A stretch of DNA of 47,544 nt. It comes from Acidocella sp. 20-57-95 (GTDB lineage Bacteria; Pseudomonadota; Alphaproteobacteria; Acetobacterales; Acetobacteraceae). The notes beneath the pieces are model-generated. The model did not search any database and was not told the DNA's origin. It saw only the letters and a list, made by a program, of their open reading frames with translations. The stretch is taken from contig NCAT01000003.1 of NCBI GenBank assembly GCA_002255575.1, forward strand, positions 190,341 through 237,884. Direction: 5' to 3'. The number at the start of each line of letters is the position of its first letter. The stretch's first letter is position 1. Position numbers and translations under genes: made by a program. Positions 7,588 to 16,748 of this stretch are shown in pieces.

Positions 7588-10500
7588 TTAAGCCCGTGCG
7601 GCTGCGACCTCCTCATTTAACGGGGCGGCGAGATATTTCACATATTCCCGCGGCACAATTTGCCAGAAGCACGGCAAAGCGCGGTCCCAATCATTGAGTA
7701 AGGTAGCGGCAAACCGGCTTTGCGTTTCACTGGCGTGGCGGGTGACGAGATTTTTCAGCACGTCCTCCCAATATGAAGTGCTCACACGCTGCCATTGCAG
7801 AGTTTCTGGGTTCACCCGCATCTCAAACTTCTGCTCAGGATCATAGACAAACGACTGACCACCGGTGAAGCCCGCGCCAAAATTGTCGCCAATTTCGCCC
7901 AGAATGACGACTGTGCCGCCAGTCATATATTCACAACCGTTGGAGCCTACACCTTCAACAACAGCAATGGCGCCGGAATTGCGAACGGCAAAACGCTCGC
8001 CAGCCTTCCCGGCAGCATAAAGTTCCCCGGACGTCGCGCCATATAGCACGGTGTTACCCACAATGGTGTTCTCATTGCTGACAAGCTTGGAAGACGGCGC
8101 AGGCCGTACAACAATCGTCGCACCAGAAAGACCCTTGCCCACATAGTCGTTGGAATCGCCGAACACTTCCAGCTTCAACCCGGCCACAGCAAACGCACCA
8201 AGTGACTGGCCAGCCGAGCCGCGCATACGAACCGTCACGTGGTTGGGCTGCAACTTCACACCCTTGAATTTGCGTACAATCTGTGAAGAGAATTTGGTAC
8301 CAATCGCCCGATGCGTGTTGCGGATATTATACTGCAACTGCATCTTATCGCCATGGTCAAAGAAGGCGCTGGCATCTTTGATCATTTGTGCATCCAAGGT
8401 TTCCGGCACTTCATTGCGCCCAATACGCGTGCAATAGCGGGCATGCCCCCCAGGGTCTGCCTGTGCCAGCAGCGGGTTCAAATCGAGGTCGTCAAGAATA
8501 TCCGCACCACGGCTGACCTGATGCAGCAAATCAGTACGCCCGATAATATCCTGCAAGCGCTTGAAGCCAAGCGAGGCCAGGATGCCGCGCACGTCTTCCG
8601 CAATGAAGGAGAACAAATTGATCACCTTCTCTGGCGAGCCTTCAAACTTCTTGCGCAGCTCGTCATCCTGCGTGCACACGCCAACCGGGCAGGTGTTTGA
8701 ATGGCACTGGCGCACCATAATGCACCCCATGGCAACCAGAGATGCGGTCCCAATACCAAACTCTTCAGCGCCAAGCATCGCAGCAATCACCACGTCTCGG
8801 CCAGTTTTAATGCCACCATCGGTGCGCAAGGTAACGGTGTGGCGCAAACGGTTGAGCGTGAGCACCTGATGCGCCTCCGACAGCCCCATTTCCCACGGCA
8901 TACCGGCATATTTCACCGATGATTGTGGTGATGCCCCGGTGCCGCCGACATGCCCCGAGATGAGAATCGCGTCCGCCTTGGCCTTCGCCACACCGGCCGC
9001 GATTGTGCCGATTCCAGAGCGTGAAACCAGCTTCACGCATACGGTCGCATCTGGGTTGATCTGCTTGAGATCATAAATAAGCTGCGCCAGATCCTCGATC
9101 GAATAAATATCGTGGTGGGGTGGCGGTGAGATCAGCATCACACCAGGTGTGGCATGGCGCAGCTTGGCAATGAGTGCCGTCACTTTGAAACCAGGCAACT
9201 GACCACCCTCACCCGGCTTGGCGCCCTGGGCGATTTTGATCTCAATTTCCTTACAATTATTGAGATATTCGGCGGTCACGCCAAACCGCCCGGAAGCGAT
9301 TTGTTTAATCGCGGAAGATGCGTTGTCACCATTAGCGCGCGGTTCCGCACGCGCTGGGTCTTCACCTCCCTCGCCGGAGTCAGAGCGCGCACCAATGCGG
9401 TTCATCGCAATCGAAAGTGTCTCATGCGCTTCCGGGCTAAGTGCCCCAAGCGAAATACCAGGCGCCAGCAAACGCTTGCGAATTTCGGTGACACTTTCGA
9501 CATCATCCACCGGCACCGGTGTTAAACCTTCGCTCCGGAAATCCAGCAAGTCACGCAACGCGACTGGCGCTTGTTTGCGCACCATATCGGCATAGCGGCG
9601 GTAAAGCTGATAGGAATCAGAGGCCACGGCCGTTTGCAATAAATGGATGGCGTTATTGTCAAACGCATGGGTTTCGCCCTTACGGCGCAAACGATAGGCA
9701 CCACCAATATCCAACGGCACAACATTGCCGCTCCAGGCAGCCTTATGGAGTTCCAGAACCTTGTGCGCGATGCCTGGCAAACCAATGCCGGAAATACGCG
9801 AGGCCATGCCGGGGAAAAACTCACCCACCAGCGCACGGGAAAGTCCAATCGCTTCGAAATTATAACCACCGCGATACGAGGCAATCATGGAAATACCAAG
9901 CTTGCTCATTACCTTTAGCAAGCCCTTATCGACCGCCTTCTTATAACGCCCGATCGCTTCCTTCAGTGTAAGCTTGCCAAACAAGCCCCGCGCATGGCGG
10001 TCCGCGATGCTTTCCTGCGCCAGATACGCATTTACCGTCGTGGCACCCACGCCGATCAGCACCGCAAAATAATGCACATCCATACATTCTGCACAGCGTA
10101 CATTCAGGCTGGTAAAGGTACGCAGCGATTGCCGGACCAGATGCGTATGCACAGCACCGGTTGCCAAAATCATCGGGATCGGCGCACGCTCCGGGCTCAT
10201 CGCCTCATCGGTTAAAATCACATGGGTGCAGCCGGCGCGTACACCTTCCTCCGCTTCACGACGAATGCGCTCAATCGCGCGGCGCAGACCGCCCTCACCA
10301 TTAATGACCTTGAATGTGCAATCCACCACGCAGGCAGCATCGCCCATGGTTTTACGCATCGCCTCAAACTCAGCCGTTGATAAAACTGGCGTATCAAGCT
10401 GTAACAGATTGCATTGCTCGGCATCTTCATCGAGCACATTGCCCAAATTGCCAAGCCGAGTCTTCAAACTCATCACCCGGGTTTCGCGCAAGCTATCAAT

Positions 10501-12120
10501 CGCCGGGTTCGTAACCTGGCTAAAGCTCTGGCGGAAATAATGGTGCAGGCCACGATATTTTTCTGAAAGCACAGCCAACGGCGCGTCATCACCCATCGAC
10601 CCTACAGCTTCCGATGCATCATCCACCATTGGCTGTAACAGCAGTTCCAACTCCTCCAGCGTATAGCCAACCGCAAGCTGGCGGCGGCGCAAAGCTTCAG
10701 CATCAAACCGCACGGGCTCCGGCGCATCCGTTTTTACAATATGGTCGATAACCTTAATGCCCTTGGTCCAGGCGCCAAAATCCTGGCGCGCCGCGAGCAT
10801 GTCCTTGATTTCACTATCGTGATAAAACTTCGCAGTATCCAAATTTACGCCGATGGTTTGGCCGGGCCCAACATGGCCCTTCTCGACAATATGTTCCTCG
10901 TCAAACTTCACCATACCGGCTTCTGAGCCAACCACCAGCATATGCGTGGTGGTCACGCAGTAGCGCAGCGGGCGCAAACCATTACGGTCTAGACCGGCAA
11001 TAACAAAATGACCATCTGTCGCAGTAATCGCAGCCGGGCCATCCCACGGCTCCATCACGGCGTTGCAGTATAAGAACAAATCCTTATGCGCCTGCTTCAT
11101 TGATGAATCATTGCCAATCGATGGCGGGATCATCAAAGCCTTAGCCATCGGCGCATCGCGGCCGGCGCGCACCAGCAGTTCAAACACGTTATCGAGGCAA
11201 GCTGTATCAGAACCACCCGCCTGTACCACTGGTTTCACCGAATCGAGAAACTCGTTGAGGCCTTCAGCCGCCAGACGTGTTTCATGGCTCTTCATCCAGT
11301 TAACGTTACCCGCCACCGTGTTGATCTCGCCATTATGCGCCAACATGCGGAACGGCTGGGCCAAACGCCACGTCGGGAACGTATTGGTTGAATAGCGCTG
11401 ATGATAAATCGCAAAGCGCGAAACGAAACGCTCATCCAGCAAATCCGGGTAAAAATCCGTTAGGCTGGCAGCCAGGAACATGCCCTTGTAAATAATAGAG
11501 CGGCAGGAGAGCGAGCAGAGATAAAGTTCTGGAATCTGCGCCGCAATCGCAGCTTTCTCAATCTTACGGCGGATGATGTAGAGCTCGCGCTCGAACACTT
11601 CTTCAGAAACGCCCCGTGCATTCCAGAGCATGATTTGTTCGATCTCAGGGCGTGTCGCATTGGCTTTTTCACCGATGCAATCAACATTAATAGGCACCTG
11701 CCGCCAGCCATAAATACGGTAGCCGAAATTCAGAATTTCGGTCTCAACAATCTGCCGGCAAATTTCCTGCGCTGCGAGGTCGGTTTTGGGCAAGAACACT
11801 TGCCCGACCGCGATCGGGCCTTCATGCAGCCGGTCACCGCCGCGCTTAACCTCGGCGGCAAAGAAATCCTGCGGAATTTCAATGTGAATGCCAGCACCGT
11901 CACCCGTTTTGCCATCCGCATCAACCGCACCGCGATGCCATACGGCCTTCAGCGCATCAATGCCTGCTTGCACGATATCACGGCGTTTTTTACCATCTAA
12001 AGCTGCGATCATGCCAACGCCGCAAGCGTCATGCTCCTGCGAACGGTCATAGGTATGTTCGAGTATTTTTTCGTTCGCAGCCCAGGCGGCGAGAAATTCA
12101 GAACCTGATTCAATTGACAT
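7588..12120 (-). CDS. gltB: Glutamate synthase (NADPH) large subunit
   Basis: GltB hydrolyses glutamine and transfers the ammonia to 2-oxoglutarate, giving glutamate. The 1510-residue product has full family length. Cys33 in HDACGVGM is the N-terminal nucleophile of the class II glutaminase domain, exposed when a 32-residue propeptide is removed. Next come the central domain, the FMN-binding synthase domain (GHVGGTGASPQSSVKYAG, RTDGGIKTGRD) and the 3Fe-4S cluster segment CIMVRQCHSNTCPVGVC. The C-terminal beta-helix has glycine-rich repeats such as GNTVLYGATSGELYAAG. The start is ATG at 12120. It follows gltD by 16 bp and is surely co-transcribed with it. With glutamine synthetase (not in the window) it forms the main ammonia assimilation route. 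Confidence 0.98.
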   Translation of the reverse strand: MSIESGSEFLAAWAANEKILEHTYDRSQEHDACGVGMIAALDGKKRRDIVQAGIDALKAVWHRGAVDADGKTGDGAGIHIEIPQDFFAAEVKRGGDRLHEGPIAVGQVFLPKTDLAAQEICRQIVETEILNFGYRIYGWRQVPINVDCIGEKANATRPEIEQIMLWNARGVSEEVFERELYIIRRKIEKAAIAAQIPELYLCSLSCRSIIYKGMFLAASLTDFYPDLLDERFVSRFAIYHQRYSTNTFPTWRLAQPFRMLAHNGEINTVAGNVNWMKSHETRLAAEGLNEFLDSVKPVVQAGGSDTACLDNVFELLVRAGRDAPMAKALMIPPSIGNDSSMKQAHKDLFLYCNAVMEPWDGPAAITATDGHFVIAGLDRNGLRPLRYCVTTTHMLVVGSEAGMVKFDEEHIVEKGHVGPGQTIGVNLDTAKFYHDSEIKDMLAARQDFGAWTKGIKVIDHIVKTDAPEPVRFDAEALRRRQLAVGYTLEELELLLQPMVDDASEAVGSMGDDAPLAVLSEKYRGLHHYFRQSFSQVTNPAIDSLRETRVMSLKTRLGNLGNVLDEDAEQCNLLQLDTPVLSTAEFEAMRKTMGDAACVVDCTFKVINGEGGLRRAIERIRREAEEGVRAGCTHVILTDEAMSPERAPIPMILATGAVHTHLVRQSLRTFTSLNVRCAECMDVHYFAVLIGVGATTVNAYLAQESIADRHARGLFGKLTLKEAIGRYKKAVDKGLLKVMSKLGISMIASYRGGYNFEAIGLSRALVGEFFPGMASRISGIGLPGIAHKVLELHKAAWSGNVVPLDIGGAYRLRRKGETHAFDNNAIHLLQTAVASDSYQLYRRYADMVRKQAPVALRDLLDFRSEGLTPVPVDDVESVTEIRKRLLAPGISLGALSPEAHETLSIAMNRIGARSDSGEGGEDPARAEPRANGDNASSAIKQIASGRFGVTAEYLNNCKEIEIKIAQGAKPGEGGQLPGFKVTALIAKLRHATPGVMLISPPPHHDIYSIEDLAQLIYDLKQINPDATVCVKLVSRSGIGTIAAGVAKAKADAILISGHVGGTGASPQSSVKYAGMPWEMGLSEAHQVLTLNRLRHTVTLRTDGGIKTGRDVVIAAMLGAEEFGIGTASLVAMGCIMVRQCHSNTCPVGVCTQDDELRKKFEGSPEKVINLFSFIAEDVRGILASLGFKRLQDIIGRTDLLHQVSRGADILDDLDLNPLLAQADPGGHARYCTRIGRNEVPETLDAQMIKDASAFFDHGDKMQLQYNIRNTHRAIGTKFSSQIVRKFKGVKLQPNHVTVRMRGSAGQSLGAFAVAGLKLEVFGDSNDYVGKGLSGATIVVRPAPSSKLVSNENTIVGNTVLYGATSGELYAAGKAGERFAVRNSGAIAVVEGVGSNGCEYMTGGTVVILGEIGDNFGAGFTGGQSFVYDPEQKFEMRVNPETLQWQRVSTSYWEDVLKNLVTRHASETQSRFAATLLNDWDRALPCFWQIVPREYVKYLAAPLNEEVAAARA

Positions 12121-12136
12121 ATTTAATGCTCCGCAA

Positions 12137-13573
12137 TTATTCGGCGGCCTGGGCGTAGCCCTGGGTCACCTGGATATATTCAGCAATCTGGGCGGCTGCG
12201 TCGCGGCCATCACGGATGGCCCAAACAACAAGGCTGGCACCGCGCACAATGTCACCGGCGGCAAATACGCCAGGCAGGCTTGTCATAAAGCTGCGCGGGT
12301 CAGTTTTCAGCGTGCCCCAGCGCGTTACCTTCAATTCTTCCTCACCGAATGCGTTTGGCAAATCTTCAGGGTCAAAGCCCAGCGCTTTGATCACGAGGTC
12401 GGCTTCGATGTTAAAAGAACTGCCCGCGATCACATCAACGGACTGCCGGCCAGACGCATCTGGCAAGCCCAAATGCATCCGCGTGGCACGCACAGCACTC
12501 ACTTTATCATCGCCCAGAAAAGCTTCCGGGGCGGCGAGCCATTCAAAGGTCACGCCCTCATCTTCAGCGTTCGAAACTTCCCTCAGGCTGCCAGGCATGT
12601 TCGCACGATCACGGCGATACAGGCAGGTAACGGATTTCGCACCTTGGCGAACAGCAGTGCGGACGCAATCCATCGCGGTATCGCCACCGCCGATTACCAC
12701 CACCTTCTTACCCTTTGCGTTCAACAGGCCGGATTCGAAATGCGGCACTTTGTCACCCAGACCCTGGCGATTGGATGTAATGAGATAATCCAGCGCTGGG
12801 ACAATGCCAGCCAAACCAGCGCCCGGCCCGCCAATTTCGCGCGGCTTGTAAACACCCGTGGCGATCAGTACCGCGTCATGCTTGGCACGCAATTCAGCAA
12901 ACGAGATTTTACCGCCGATATCCGCGTTCAGTTCAAACGTCACACCGCCATCGGCCAGCCATTTGGCGCGGCGGATCACGATATCTTTCTCCAGCTTAAA
13001 GCCGGGAATGCCATAAATTAACAAACCGCCGACACGGTCATGGCGGTCGTAAACGGTTACTTTATAGCCTTCCCGCCGCAACGCCTCCGCCGCCGCCAAG
13101 CCGGCCGGCCCAGCGCCAATAATACCAACTGACTGGCTACGCTCCTGGCTTGCGGTAATTGGCTTCACCCAGCCATTTTCAAAAGCAGTGTCCGTAATAT
13201 AGCGCTCAACCGCGCCGATGGTGACGCTCTCAAAGCCCTTTTCGATCACGCAATTGCCTTCGCACAACCGGTCCTGTGGACAGATGCGACCACAAATCTC
13301 CGGGAAAGTGTTGGTGGCCGATGAAATCTCGTACGCTTCCTCTAAGCGCCCCTCGGCCGTCAGCTTCAGCCAATCAGGAATATTGTTGGAAAGCGGGCAA
13401 TGGACCGAGCAGAACGGAATACCGCACTGGCTGCACCGGCTGGCTTGTGCCTTGGCCGATTGCACATCGAAGCGCTTGTAAATTTCGTCGAAGTCGGCCG
13501 CGCGCTCGCCGATTGCCCGTTTTTCAGGGGTTTTCTGCGGCAAATGCGTAAATTGCAGCATTTTTTCGGCCAT
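12137..13573 (-). CDS. gltD: Glutamate synthase (NADPH) small subunit
   Basis: GltD is the 478-residue FAD protein that passes electrons from NADPH to GltB. The N-terminal ferredoxin-like part has two cysteine clusters, CSQCGIPFCSVHCP and CGRICPQDRLCEGNC, for 4Fe-4S centres. These are followed by the FAD-binding GIIGAGPAGLAAAEAL and the NADPH-binding VVVIGGGDTAMDCVRTA. The reading frame opens seven codons earlier at a TTG, but ATG at 13573 is preferred because the GGAAGGAAG ribosome binding site lies just before it. The order gltD-gltB is the reverse of that in enterics. A perfect palindrome is 28 bp upstream of the start and could be a regulator site or an mRNA hairpin. Confidence 0.97.
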   Translation of the reverse strand: MAEKMLQFTHLPQKTPEKRAIGERAADFDEIYKRFDVQSAKAQASRCSQCGIPFCSVHCPLSNNIPDWLKLTAEGRLEEAYEISSATNTFPEICGRICPQDRLCEGNCVIEKGFESVTIGAVERYITDTAFENGWVKPITASQERSQSVGIIGAGPAGLAAAEALRREGYKVTVYDRHDRVGGLLIYGIPGFKLEKDIVIRRAKWLADGGVTFELNADIGGKISFAELRAKHDAVLIATGVYKPREIGGPGAGLAGIVPALDYLITSNRQGLGDKVPHFESGLLNAKGKKVVVIGGGDTAMDCVRTAVRQGAKSVTCLYRRDRANMPGSLREVSNAEDEGVTFEWLAAPEAFLGDDKVSAVRATRMHLGLPDASGRQSVDVIAGSSFNIEADLVIKALGFDPEDLPNAFGEEELKVTRWGTLKTDPRSFMTSLPGVFAAGDIVRGASLVVWAIRDGRDAAAQIAEYIQVTQGYAQAAE

Positions 13574-13600
13574 GGCACGTCTTCCTTCCGGCAAGAGTCA

Positions 13601-13620
13601 GCAGCGCAATGTTGCGCTGC
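13601..13620. promoter_or_regulatory. Perfect palindrome upstream of gltDB (candidate operator or leader hairpin)
   Basis: GCAGCGCAA and TTGCGCTGC form perfect 9-bp arms separated by two bases, 28 bp before the gltD ATG. This is unlikely by chance in a short leader. It might bind a dimeric regulator of nitrogen genes or fold in the mRNA. It does not match the NtrC or sigma-54 consensus well enough to name a regulator. The 150 bp upstream hold AT-rich stretches suitable for a promoter, but no confident -35/-10 pair was found. Confidence 0.5.
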
Positions 13621-13771
13621 GATATCGAGACGCGTGTCATAACGTAGTTTTTTGCTGATTACCAGAATTTTTTACAAACTACGACAGAACCCGTGTCCTA
13701 TTTCAACCCAATCTGTTGCTTGTCGAGAAACAAGGTCGGTAAACTGCCTAATTTTAGGTCCGAAATGCGTC

Positions 13772-14731
13772 CTATGTTCGATATTCCGACCTCCGGCGTC
13801 CACCTTGACGGTAACAGCTTAAGTAGTTTGGTACGATCATATCCATGGGGGTCGGGACAATGCCGAGATCCGAAAGCCCCAACGCCCCGGGCACGACAAT
13901 ATTATCCGTTTGCAGAAGTTTGATTTGATCCCGGGTCAGCAGCTTGCCGGGCAGACGTTCCAGCAACGCCGCCTGGAACCGCGCTAGTGGCAACGGCAGG
14001 TCAATGATTTGGCGCGACTTACCGATGATACGAAGCATGTAGGCAATCAGATCGTGAAAACTCTTCACCTCGGGTCCACCAAGTTCGAATACCCCACCGG
14101 TTGCATCCATCTGACTCGCCGCCATCACCGCATCTGCGACATCGCCCACATAAACAGGCTGAAACTTAGTGGCACCCGAAACGATTGGGATTATTGGAGA
14201 GATTGCAGCCATGGCGGCGAAGCGGTTGAAGAACGCGTCCTCAGCACCGAAGACGATAGAGGGCCGTAAAATCGTCGCCCGCGGGAACGCAGCACGCACG
14301 GCTGCTTCACCCTGGGCCTTGCTTTTGGCGTAGTCGCTGGGGCTGTTTGCGTCGGCGCCAATGGCGGAAACCTGGATCAAACGCTGTGCGACCGAGCTTG
14401 CCGCCAGCCGGGCAATCCGCCCTGCCCCTTCAGCATGAACGCGATAGAAATCATCCTTTTTGGATTCGGCCAGAATGCCCGTGAGATTCACCACCAGCTC
14501 GGCCCCTTCGGTGGCGCGGGCCACCAAGGCTTCCTGGCTAGTGGGGGCATAAAGCGGCACAATCTGGCCAACGCCGCCCATCGGCTTCAGCACCAAGGCT
14601 GCTTCCGTATCGCGCACCGCCACCCGCACAATATAGCCGGCGGCGGCCAGACGCTTGACCACATAGCGGCCAATAAACCCAGAACCGCCAAATACCACCG
14701 CCAATTTGCGGTCCTTCACACTAATTGCCAT
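13772..14731 (-). CDS. NDUFA9-like atypical SDR (complex I-associated NAD(P)-binding protein)
   Basis: This is a 319-residue atypical short-chain dehydrogenase. The nucleotide-binding loop VVFGGSGFIGRYVVKRLA lies at residues 12-29. It is followed by NLTGILAESKKDDFYRVHAEG, SAIGADANSPSDYAKSKAQGE (with a YxxxK at about 150) and RPSIVFGAEDAFFNRFAAM. This pattern marks the NDUFA9 family, a stabilising subunit of respiratory complex I in mitochondria and alphaproteobacteria. Oxidoreductase activity has not been shown for the family. It starts at ATG 14731 with no strong ribosome binding site. It stands alone on the minus strand, 198 bp upstream of gltD, with tRNA-Leu divergent. The C-terminus is rich in Arg. 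Confidence 0.88.
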   Translation of the reverse strand: MAISVKDRKLAVVFGGSGFIGRYVVKRLAAAGYIVRVAVRDTEAALVLKPMGGVGQIVPLYAPTSQEALVARATEGAELVVNLTGILAESKKDDFYRVHAEGAGRIARLAASSVAQRLIQVSAIGADANSPSDYAKSKAQGEAAVRAAFPRATILRPSIVFGAEDAFFNRFAAMAAISPIIPIVSGATKFQPVYVGDVADAVMAASQMDATGGVFELGGPEVKSFHDLIAYMLRIIGKSRQIIDLPLPLARFQAALLERLPGKLLTRDQIKLLQTDNIVVPGALGLSDLGIVPTPMDMIVPNYLSCYRQGGRRRSEYRT

Positions 14732-14863
14732 GCTGAAAAAACCCTTTTTGAATGCGGCTCGTTGTAGGCTGACGACTGCCTTGTCTCAAGCCGCAGTTGA
14801 CGCTGCACGCAGCCGCCGCTACATCGCGCGCTCGCACCACAGTTTTGGGTGCGTAAACACGGT

Positions 14864-14950
14864 GCCCTGGTGGCGGAATTGGTAGACGCACTAGCTTCAG
14901 GTGCTAGCGATCGCAAGGTCGTGGAAGTTCGAGTCTTCTCCAGGGCACCA
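14864..14950 (+). tRNA. tRNA-Leu (anticodon CAG)
   Basis: The sequence folds as an 87-nt class II tRNA. The acceptor stem is GCCCTGG with CCAGGGC, the anticodon stem CTAGC/GCTAG closes the loop TTCAGGT (anticodon CAG), the variable arm is long (GATCGCAAGGTCGT region) and the T-arm contains GTTCGAGTC. The discriminator base is A and CCA is encoded. It reads leucine CUG codons. Confidence 0.97.
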
Positions 14951-14976
14951 TTTGTTTCTGAAATTCAAATCCCTCT

Positions 14977-15630
14977 ATGGCGAGCATCATTTTCATGAGT
15001 GGCGGCACAATTCACCTGCATCAGCACGATCTTCCCGCAGATATCGATTTCGGGGGCAGTGTCGCCATCGACACCGAGACCATGGGGCTAGACCCGCGCC
15101 GCGACCGGCTTTGCCTGGTGCAACTTTCCGCCGGTGACGGCACGGCGCATCTGGTGCAGATCATTCCCCCCGCTCTGGGGGGCAAAGGCACTGATTGCCC
15201 GAACCTGAAGGCGCTGCTGGTAAACCCTTCAGTTACCAAAATCTTCCACTTTGCCCGGTTTGATGTGGCGGCTTTGTACAATGCCCTAGGGGTGGTGACA
15301 GCACCCATCATCTGCACCAAAATCGCGTCCAAACTGGTGCGCACGTATACTGACCGGCACGGTTTGAAGGACCTCGCACGCGACATGGCCGGGGTTGATC
15401 TCTCCAAACAACAGCAGACCAGCGATTGGGGCAGCCTGGAGCTCACGCCCGAGCAATTGGCCTATGCAGCATCAGACGTGCTGTATCTGCACACGATTTG
15501 GCAGAAGCTGGAAGCATTGCTGGTAAGGGAAAACCGGTTGGATATCGCGCAAGCAGCCTATCAATTCCTGCCCACCCTCGCGAAGCTAGACCTGCTCGGC
15601 TATGGCGACCCGGACTTGTTCCACCATTAG
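14977..15630 (+). CDS. nrnC: NanoRNase C, RNase D-like 3'-5' exoribonuclease
   Basis: This is a DEDDy exonuclease of 217 residues with only the catalytic domain; RNase D proper is longer and has HRDC domains. The motifs are VAIDTETMGLD (Asp32, Glu34), FHFARFDVAAL for ExoII and AYAASDVLYLH for ExoIII (Tyr-x3-Asp). Length and the RDRLCLVQLSAGDGTAHLVQI segment match NrnC of Bartonella and Brucella, which degrades dinucleotides and other nano-RNAs and stands in for Orn in many alphaproteobacteria. Two starts are possible, ATG 14977 and ATG 14995, and neither has a strong ribosome binding site; the second gives 211 residues, closer to known NrnC. It begins 26 bp after tRNA-Leu and may share its transcript. 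Confidence 0.9.
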   Translation: MASIIFMSGGTIHLHQHDLPADIDFGGSVAIDTETMGLDPRRDRLCLVQLSAGDGTAHLVQIIPPALGGKGTDCPNLKALLVNPSVTKIFHFARFDVAALYNALGVVTAPIICTKIASKLVRTYTDRHGLKDLARDMAGVDLSKQQQTSDWGSLELTPEQLAYAASDVLYLHTIWQKLEALLVRENRLDIAQAAYQFLPTLAKLDLLGYGDPDLFHH

Positions 15631-15686
15631 GCGGCAGGCAGATTGCGCCGCTGTTACACTGGGTTGCGAAACCATCTGTTGACCAT

Positions 15687-16748
15687 ATGCTGCCCGCTCT
15701 TCATACCGTCGGTATGGATATCGGCGACAAAAACCTGCCGCTCCCGCATGCGGGCGCCGCTGTGAAACAAAAGTCCGCTGATGAGCAGGTCGTCGATTTA
15801 GCCATTGCGCGCGACGTGCTGAAGACCGAAGCGGCCGCTTTAACCGCCTTGGGCGAAAGCCTGGGGGCGCCTTTTTGTGATGCCGTGAACCATTTATTTG
15901 GTATTTCCGGCCGGGTGGTGGTCACTGGCATGGGCAAATCCGGCCATGTTGCGCGCAAAATCGCCGCTACCCTCGCCTCCACCGGCAGCCCAGCGTTATT
16001 CGTGCACCCAGCTGAGGCTGCGCATGGTGACCTTGGCATGATTATCCCCGGGGATGCCGTGATTGCGCTATCTAATTCCGGCGAAGCCACTGAATTGGCG
16101 GCGATTATCGCGCATGCCCGCCGTATTGGACTGAAGCTGATCGGCATCACCTCGGTCGCCGAAAGCACGCTCGGCACGGCGGCTGATATTGCATTGATCC
16201 TCCCCAACGCCCCAGAAGCAGGGCCGATTGGCTTGGCCCCCACCACCAGCACCACCATGCAAATGGCACTGGGAGACGCGCTGGCGGTGGTACTGCTCGC
16301 GCGGCGCGGTTTTTCGGCGAAAGATTTTCGCGACATTCACCCCGGCGGCAAATTAGGCGCCCGGCTGAAAAGGGTGCGCGATTTAATGCATAAAGGCGAT
16401 GAATTGCCGCTGGTAAACCCCGGTACCACCATGGACCGCGCACTGATTACGATGACGGCCAAGCGCTTTGGCTCGCTCGCCGTTGTTGATGATCAACACA
16501 AGTTATTAGGCATCGTCACCGACGGCGATTTGCGCCGCAATATGGGACCCGATTTGCTTGGCAAGACCGTCGATGAAATTATGAATGTTACGCCAAAAAC
16601 CATCGGGCCAGACGCGTTGGCGGAAGAAGCGCTGCGCGAAATGAATATGGCCTCCCGCCCTTTTACCGCCTTATTCGTGGTGGATGAGGGTAAGATGGTG
16701 CGCGGCATTTTACATATTCATGACTTGCTAAGGTCAGGCCTGGCATGA
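15687..16748 (+). CDS. kdsD: D-arabinose-5-phosphate isomerase (KdsD/KpsF/GutQ family)
   Basis: KdsD converts ribulose-5-phosphate to arabinose-5-phosphate, the first step to the lipopolysaccharide sugar Kdo. The SIS domain shows VVTGMGKSGHVARKIAATLA, FVHPAEAAHGDLGMI and ALSNSGEATELAAII; DIHPGGKLGARL ends it, and two CBS domains follow (KRFGSLAVVDDQHKLLGIVT and RPFTALFVVDEGKMVRGILH). The frame is open much further upstream but that part overlaps nrnC. ATG 15687 gives 353 residues and ATG 15714 gives 344; neither has a clear ribosome binding site, so the exact start is uncertain. The stop overlaps the lptC start as ATGA, placing it first in the kdsD-lptC-lptA-lptB unit. Confidence 0.94.
   Translation: MLPALHTVGMDIGDKNLPLPHAGAAVKQKSADEQVVDLAIARDVLKTEAAALTALGESLGAPFCDAVNHLFGISGRVVVTGMGKSGHVARKIAATLASTGSPALFVHPAEAAHGDLGMIIPGDAVIALSNSGEATELAAIIAHARRIGLKLIGITSVAESTLGTAADIALILPNAPEAGPIGLAPTTSTTMQMALGDALAVVLLARRGFSAKDFRDIHPGGKLGARLKRVRDLMHKGDELPLVNPGTTMDRALITMTAKRFGSLAVVDDQHKLLGIVTDGDLRRNMGPDLLGKTVDEIMNVTPKTIGPDALAEEALREMNMASRPFTALFVVDEGKMVRGILHIHDLLRSGLA

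Noticed and set aside
13574..13771. Sigma-54 promoter upstream of gltD
   Set aside because: TGGCACG occurs at the gltD start on the plus strand, but it points away from the gene and lacks TTGC at the correct spacing.
15426..15686. 87-codon N-terminal extension of kdsD
   Set aside because: It overlaps the nrnC coding sequence in another frame and precedes the SIS domain by far more than any KdsD homologue. No ribosome binding site supports it.
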